Shown piece by piece: positions 60,374 to 64,000 of a stretch of DNA of 64,000 bases. The first letter of the stretch is position 1. The number at the start of each line of letters is the position of its first letter. The notes below the pieces were generated by a model. It worked only from the letters and a program-made list of their open reading frames with translations. It was not told where the DNA came from and ran no database searches. The stretch is from contig NZ_VZQZ01000004.1 in the NCBI RefSeq assembly GCF_008802365.1, forward strand, positions 1-64,000. The letters run 5' to 3'. This stretch comes from Oryzomonas japonica. Lineage in GTDB: Bacteria > Desulfobacterota > Desulfuromonadia > Geobacterales > Pseudopelobacteraceae. The position numbers were made by a program, and so were the translations under genes.

Positions 60374-60496
60374 ATCGCTACCCCTTTATTACCTTTGAGG
60401 GCGGTGTTCCAGCCAGGGGACCAGCATGCTGACCGGTCAGACGCCCAGGACCGTGACGGCGGCCATCTTCCAGCTTTGTCTTTGGCCGGTCCATGG

Positions 60497-61024
60497 TTAC
60501 TGCGTACCGGTCCCCGGTGATCCACCGGCTCGGCGTTCTGCCGCCAAGAGCCCGGCCTTTTTGATAAGCCTCGCCAATTTTGCATCAAGGGACCGAGCCA
60601 CGGCCATGACCTCAGGATGATGGAACTGGCCGAAAAGAGAGGAAGGCTGGTCATATTCGATGCGCGTCAATCCGTCGCCGGCTGCGTAGACGAACAACCT
60701 CAGAGGGGCGTAGAGCCCTGCCCTGATATCGTGGCGTGTCATGGTGACCGCGATGAGCGGGTTTCCCAGGACATACTGTTTGCCCTTTTGCGGGGTGCCG
60801 AAGAGGTTCAGAAGCCCACCATGGTCCTGGACGTTGAACAGCATCAGTCCCTCTTCGCCAGCCGCTTTCTCAAGGCGGTCCTCCACTGAGCGGGGATCGG
60901 TCGCAATCCCCTTGAGGAGAGCGTCGTCGAACCGGCCGAGGGATTGTTCGAGTGCTTTGGTGAAGTCCTCAAAGTCGGCATCCGCCTCCAGAGCTATATG
61001 ATGTACTTCAATGATGCGTTCCAT
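60497..61024 (-). CDS. DUF302 domain protein
   Basis: The 175-residue product contains the DUF302 pattern: EDRLEKAAGEEGLMLFNVQD, KQYVLGNPLIAVTMTRHDIR then LYAPLRLFVYAAGDGLTRIE. The family is widespread and of unknown function, possibly binding small ligands. The N-terminal domain (residues 1-50) is a helical addition. There is no signal peptide. Confidence 0.8.
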   Translation of the reverse strand: MERIIEVHHIALEADADFEDFTKALEQSLGRFDDALLKGIATDPRSVEDRLEKAAGEEGLMLFNVQDHGGLLNLFGTPQKGKQYVLGNPLIAVTMTRHDIRAGLYAPLRLFVYAAGDGLTRIEYDQPSSLFGQFHHPEVMAVARSLDAKLARLIKKAGLLAAERRAGGSPGTGTQ

Positions 61025-61108
61025 GTTGGGTTCCTTGCAGCAACGTCACTGTCATCGCGGCGTTCCCGGCTTTGAAGGGTCAGTTGAGGAAAGCCATGTC
61101 TAGCCGCC

Positions 61109-61540
61109 CTATGATACGAGCGTCGCCTCCAGGGTGATCTCGGTATTGAACAGCTTGGAAACCGGGCAGCCGGCCTTGGCCTGGGCAGCGAGCCGTTCCA
61201 GGGTCGCCTGGTCCGCCCCCGGAATCTTGGCTTCCAGCTTCAGGTGGACGGCGGTAATGGCATAGCCCCCCTCCACCTGCTCCAGGGTGACCGTGGCCAT
61301 GGTCTCCATCCGTTCGGCGGTAAGCTTCGCCTCGCCCAGGATGAGCGAAAGGGCCATGGTGAAGCAGCCGGCGTGGGCCGCCCCGAGCAACTCTTCCGGA
61401 TTGGTGCCCGGCACCCCCTCGAAGCGGCTGGAAAAGCCGTAGGGATAGGCATGGAGGGCGCCGCTCCCGGTGGAGATGGCCCCGCTGCCGTCCTTGATGC
61501 CGCCTTGCCATTTGGCCGATCCGTTGCGCTTGATCTTCAT
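61109..61540 (-). CDS. OsmC family peroxiredoxin
   Basis: The 143-residue product has the OsmC-type start MKIKRNGSAKWQGGIKDGSG, the first active cysteine in PEELLGAAHAGCFTMALSLI and the second in QAKAGCPVSKLFN. These two cysteines reduce organic hydroperoxides. AAGGAGAA supports the start at 61540. It lies 39 bases downstream of the hydrolase gene. Confidence 0.92.
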   Translation of the reverse strand: MKIKRNGSAKWQGGIKDGSGAISTGSGALHAYPYGFSSRFEGVPGTNPEELLGAAHAGCFTMALSLILGEAKLTAERMETMATVTLEQVEGGYAITAVHLKLEAKIPGADQATLERLAAQAKAGCPVSKLFNTEITLEATLVS

Positions 61541-61579
61541 GGTTGTTCTCCTTGTCAGCACTGCATTATGGAACGGGGA

Positions 61580-62230
61580 CTAATGCCCGGCGCCGGCCCG
61601 GCTGGGAGGCGCGCCGTGCACCATGGTGTAGGCGTACTCCACACCCTGGCCATAGGCACCGCACAGCTCCTTGACCACCGCCATGACGTCGTTGTAGGTC
61701 TCTTTGTGCGCCCAATCCCGCTGGTACTCGAGGAGGACCTGGAGCGCGGTCACCGGGATTGCGCCCGCCTGTTCCACGCGACGCATGGCCGCGTTGTGCG
61801 CCGTCACTGAGGTGCCCCCCGAGGCATCCTCCACGGCATAGACCTCGAACCCGGCCCTCATGGCCTCCAGGGCCGGGAAGGTCAGGCAGACCTCGGTCCA
61901 GAGGGCGGCCATGACCAGTTTGCTTCTCCCGGTCGCCTTCACCGCGGCGACGAACTCCTCGCTTTCCCATGAGTTCATGGAACTGCGCTCGATCGGCTCC
62001 TGGCCGGGGAAGATGTCCAGGATCTGGGGCCACATATTGCCCGAGAAACTCTTGGTCTCAACGGTGGTGAGGATGGTGGGAACCTTGAAGATCCGTGCCG
62101 CTTTGGCCAGCAGCAGGACATTGTTGAAAAGGGTCTGGCGGTCGATGTTGGCAACCCCGAAAGTCATCTGGGGCTGAAAGTCGATGAAGATGACGGCGCT
62201 GTTGGCCGGATTGAGCAATTCGGTTTTCAT
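61580..62230 (-). CDS. Isochorismatase family hydrolase (YcaC-like)
   Basis: The 216-residue protein shows the cysteine hydrolase triad: Asp17 in VIFIDFQPQM, a lysine near RSKLVMAALWTEVCLTFPAL, and the nucleophile Cys in TEVCLT. The length and the SFSGNMWPQILDIFP region match YcaC-like enzymes, whose substrate is unknown. It is grouped with OsmC, DUF302 and pirin genes, a combination linked to stress or xenobiotic response. Confidence 0.88.
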   Translation of the reverse strand: MKTELLNPANSAVIFIDFQPQMTFGVANIDRQTLFNNVLLLAKAARIFKVPTILTTVETKSFSGNMWPQILDIFPGQEPIERSSMNSWESEEFVAAVKATGRSKLVMAALWTEVCLTFPALEAMRAGFEVYAVEDASGGTSVTAHNAAMRRVEQAGAIPVTALQVLLEYQRDWAHKETYNDVMAVVKELCGAYGQGVEYAYTMVHGAPPSRAGAGH

Positions 62231-62364
62231 GGAAATGCCCTCCTATAGGACTATTTTTATCCTTAATATCGATTTAAGTCCTTTCAAAAAAAAGTTGCAA
62301 CATTAAAATGTGGCCGGGAAGGCGGTTCGGTCCGAGGCCTTTCTCTTTCCGCGCCCAATAAGAA

Positions 62365-62406
62365 AGGCCGGGCAGCGCGAAGGGTATGTCCTTCGGCGGC
62401 CCGGCC
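62365..62406 (-). terminator. Rho-independent terminator
   Basis: On the minus strand the stem GGCCGGGC / GCCCGGCC with inner pairing GAAGG / CCTTC is followed by TTTCTTATT. It ends transcription coming from the lipoprotein genes at 62634-63625. Confidence 0.75.
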
Positions 62407-62409
62407 ATG

Positions 62410-62633
62410 TTCAGGGGGAGAATCTGTGGCGCTCGTATCCTCCTCGTGCAAAGTAATTCTCAACCACCCCCTCCTAGTTTCGGAGGACCCTCTGGGGCCT
62501 AAAGGGCCGGGGGTGGTAGTATCTCAGCCTACCATCCTTAATCCTATCTTAATAAGGGGAGAAGCCTTGAAGTCCCCCGGTGGTAATGGGAGATTGAGAG
62601 GTGGCGTTGCGAAAGAATACGTGTTGCACGAGA
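62410..62633. other. Gene-free region with possible structured RNA
   Basis: The stretch downstream of the lipoprotein gene holds nested complementary segments: an outer pairing CCACCCCC (62464-62471) with GGGGGTGG (62509-62516) enclosing CCTCC-N7-GGAGG, and an adjoining GGTAG / CTACC hairpin. No coding frame is convincing. It could be a small RNA, a leader or a repeat; nothing assigns it to a known class. Confidence 0.35.
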
Positions 62634-63110
62634 TTAGTCCACGTCGTAAACCCAGACGTCCATGTGGGGGGCATGGATGCGGTCTCTGATGATGGCGCCG
62701 GTCCCGTCGTTGATGATCAGCGAGGAGACTGAGCAGGAAGCCGGCGCAGGAGAGCCGCTTGTCGCCGTGTCCACGCATTTTTTCAAGGCTGTGAATTCCT
62801 GGTTGGCATTGCGGAGACATGCCGCGTGTTTCAAAAGGCACTCGGTGGGGAAGGTGAGGTGCAACGCCATTTTCCTGGCGTTGACAAAGCCGATGGCGAT
62901 AATCCTGAACTGGGTTGCATCCTGTTTCGTGGTGACGGAGATCTGCCTGTTGGCGGGGATATACCTGTAATTGCCGGCTTTATACGCCTCAAGGGCGGTC
63001 CGGGATTCCAGGTAGAGATCGCCGATGTCCATGGGCTTTTCGGCGCAGCCGGCCAGCGCCGTGAAGATCACAGCCCAGAGAAAAATCCGATCTGCCGCGG
63101 CACTGCGCAT
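62634..63110 (-). CDS. Small lipoprotein, unknown
   Basis: The 158-residue product has a signal peptide with lipobox LAGC (Cys22) and a soluble domain with conserved-looking IGDLYLESRTALEAYKAGNY and several cysteines (TECLLKHAACLRN, KKCVDTA). I do not recognise the family. GGGAGGT upstream supports the start. It follows the DUF1499 gene by 14 bases, so the two are probably co-transcribed. Confidence 0.65.
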   Translation of the reverse strand: MRSAAADRIFLWAVIFTALAGCAEKPMDIGDLYLESRTALEAYKAGNYRYIPANRQISVTTKQDATQFRIIAIGFVNARKMALHLTFPTECLLKHAACLRNANQEFTALKKCVDTATSGSPAPASCSVSSLIINDGTGAIIRDRIHAPHMDVWVYDVD

Positions 63111-63124
63111 CTCCGGCCACCTCC

Positions 63125-63625
63125 CTAGAAAGCTGACGTAGGCATAATCCGGAACGCCTCCCGGATCTCCTCCATCCGGCGACGGTTTTTCCCCAGGTCG
63201 GAATACCCGAGCCGCGAGGCGGAGCGTATCTGGATGCAGCGCCGTTCCCGGTCCAGCAGGAATTCGGCGTCATCCGTGAACAGGGTCGTCCGCAGTTCAG
63301 CCCGCAGATACCCGGGGCGTTCTTCGATGACCGTCGCATCGGTCCGTCGGGCGAGGAGTTGTTTCAGGCGGGCAAAGGCGGCATCCGGTTCGCCTGTGAA
63401 CGACAGGGGCGCAATCCGGTGCCGCTCGTCGTCGGCCTGGCTCAGCACGCAGTTGGGCGACGTGGGACAGGCGGTCAGGCGGCCGTCCCGCATGCCCAGG
63501 TTGGTGGGCCGTTCGCCGGTACACGCGGCCAGAAGGCCTGACAGGATACCCATGATCATACCCCTCGTGACGGCCCGAAACGAAGCGGGTCGCTTGCCCG
63601 GCAGGCGACAGATGCCGAAACGCAT
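63125..63625 (-). CDS. DUF1499 family lipoprotein
   Basis: The 166-residue protein has a basic start, a hydrophobic stretch and the lipobox LLAAC (Cys35), then the DUF1499 pattern: LTACPTSPNCVLSQADDERH, then VIEERPGYLRAELRTTLF and IQIRSASRLGYSDLGKNRRR. The family has no established biochemical role. AGGGAGG fixes the start at 63625; an upstream in-frame ATG at 63730 overlaps the next gene. Confidence 0.82.
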   Translation of the reverse strand: MRFGICRLPGKRPASFRAVTRGMIMGILSGLLAACTGERPTNLGMRDGRLTACPTSPNCVLSQADDERHRIAPLSFTGEPDAAFARLKQLLARRTDATVIEERPGYLRAELRTTLFTDDAEFLLDRERRCIQIRSASRLGYSDLGKNRRRMEEIREAFRIMPTSAF

Positions 63626-63668
63626 GTCCCCTCCCTTGGGGGAACGGCGGCGGCATTCCCCCATCGTT

Positions 63669-63971
63669 TTACCGATTATCATAACAGATGTTGACGTCCC
63701 GCTCTGACAGTATCTTTCCCGCAGAGTCAAAACCGTCCAGCACCGTGACCTTGAAGCTGCATTTCGTCTTTCTCGTCCCGTTGACCGTAAAGTTTCTTGT
63801 TGGGCGGGAATAGATGATGACGGAAAATCCGTCTGGGGATAAGGCCCCTACGGCTGCCGAGTAAATGGTTTTCTCATAATCCACGTCCGGGGAGGGCGCC
63901 ATCACCGGCTCTGAGTAGGCTCGTATCTTGCCGTCTACAACAAGGTAATTGGTTATTTTTTTCGGGGTCAT
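63669..63971 (-). CDS. Hypothetical protein near the window edge
   Basis: A 100-residue protein with beta-rich character (KITNYLVVDGKIRAYSEPVM, then YSAAVGALSPDGFSVIIYSR) and no recognised family. There is no signal peptide in the visible part, and the true start may lie beyond the window edge. It precedes the DUF1499 gene by 43 bases on the same strand. Confidence 0.5.
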   Translation of the reverse strand: MTPKKITNYLVVDGKIRAYSEPVMAPSPDVDYEKTIYSAAVGALSPDGFSVIIYSRPTRNFTVNGTRKTKCSFKVTVLDGFDSAGKILSERDVNICYDNR

Positions 63972-64000
63972 CTCATCGGCTTCATGACCCGACCCTACAA

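Noticed and set aside
62464-62516. Cyclic-di-GMP (GEMM) riboswitch
   Set aside because: The conserved GEMM sequence blocks and tetraloop-receptor pattern are absent.

Overview
The window comes from a GC-rich Desulfuromonadota genome, most likely the Geobacter group (Geobacterales). The evidence is a multiheme cytochrome cluster that matches the cbcA-cbcB-omcQ/bccR locus of Geobacter in gene order, heme counts and regulator type. An accA-dnaE neighbourhood and several families of short dispersed palindromic repeats fit the same group. No rRNA, tRNA or CRISPR array was recognised.

Layout. (1) About 1-26,330 is the late half of a podovirus-type prophage, all on the + strand. It runs through a small conserved phage protein, portal (head-tail connector), Bbp19-like protein, scaffold-like protein, major capsid protein, Bbp16-like virion protein, gp11-like tail adaptor, nozzle (tail tubular B-like) protein, two GNAT-fold proteins, three internal virion proteins, a 2,754-residue polyvalent ejection protein, a tailspike, and a lysis cassette (GH108 endolysin, holin candidate, nested spanins). 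Integrase, repressor, replication and terminase genes are not in view. Four different dispersed-repeat families and a 171-bp inverted-repeat element sit between its structural genes, which suggests long residence in the host. (2) 26,482-43,848 holds mostly housekeeping genes: asnS, a PDZ protein and a thioredoxin-fold protein, adenine deaminase, small envelope proteins, rluB, accA, dnaE, a cysteine-cluster protein, sucCD and tsaB. They are interrupted at 38.3-40.8 kb by an accessory patch with HicAB, a Phd/RelE pair, an EVE-like protein, a zinc-ribbon ORF split by an in-frame UGA, and a J-domain fragment.

(3) 43,986-52,654 is a respiratory and sensory locus. A minus-strand operon encodes two paralogous 78-aa membrane proteins, the heptaheme cytochrome CbcA, the b-type cytochrome CbcB, the dodecaheme cytochrome OmcQ, a heme-binding HAMP sensor without a kinase, and a membrane protein. 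A sigma-54 type promoter lies upstream of it, with two dyad sites at enhancer distance. The divergent gene is the NtrC-type regulator BccR, followed by a convergent histidine kinase whose heme-binding input domain is paralogous to the kinase-less sensor. A plausible reading is that heme redox sensing feeds BccR and sigma-54 to switch on the inner-membrane quinol oxidase CbcBA and its periplasmic wire OmcQ.

(4) 52,831-63,971 is a mixed envelope and stress region: DUF523, an NrfJ-like OB protein, an alginate-export-type porin, a K+-channel-like protein, pirin, an amidohydrolase, DUF302, OsmC, an isochorismatase-family hydrolase and small lipoproteins.

The observations most worth following are the AT-rich toxin-like and JAB insert inside the phage ejection protein, the twin heme sensors with the sigma-54 control region, and the zinc-ribbon ORF with an internal UGA followed by a SECIS-like hairpin.
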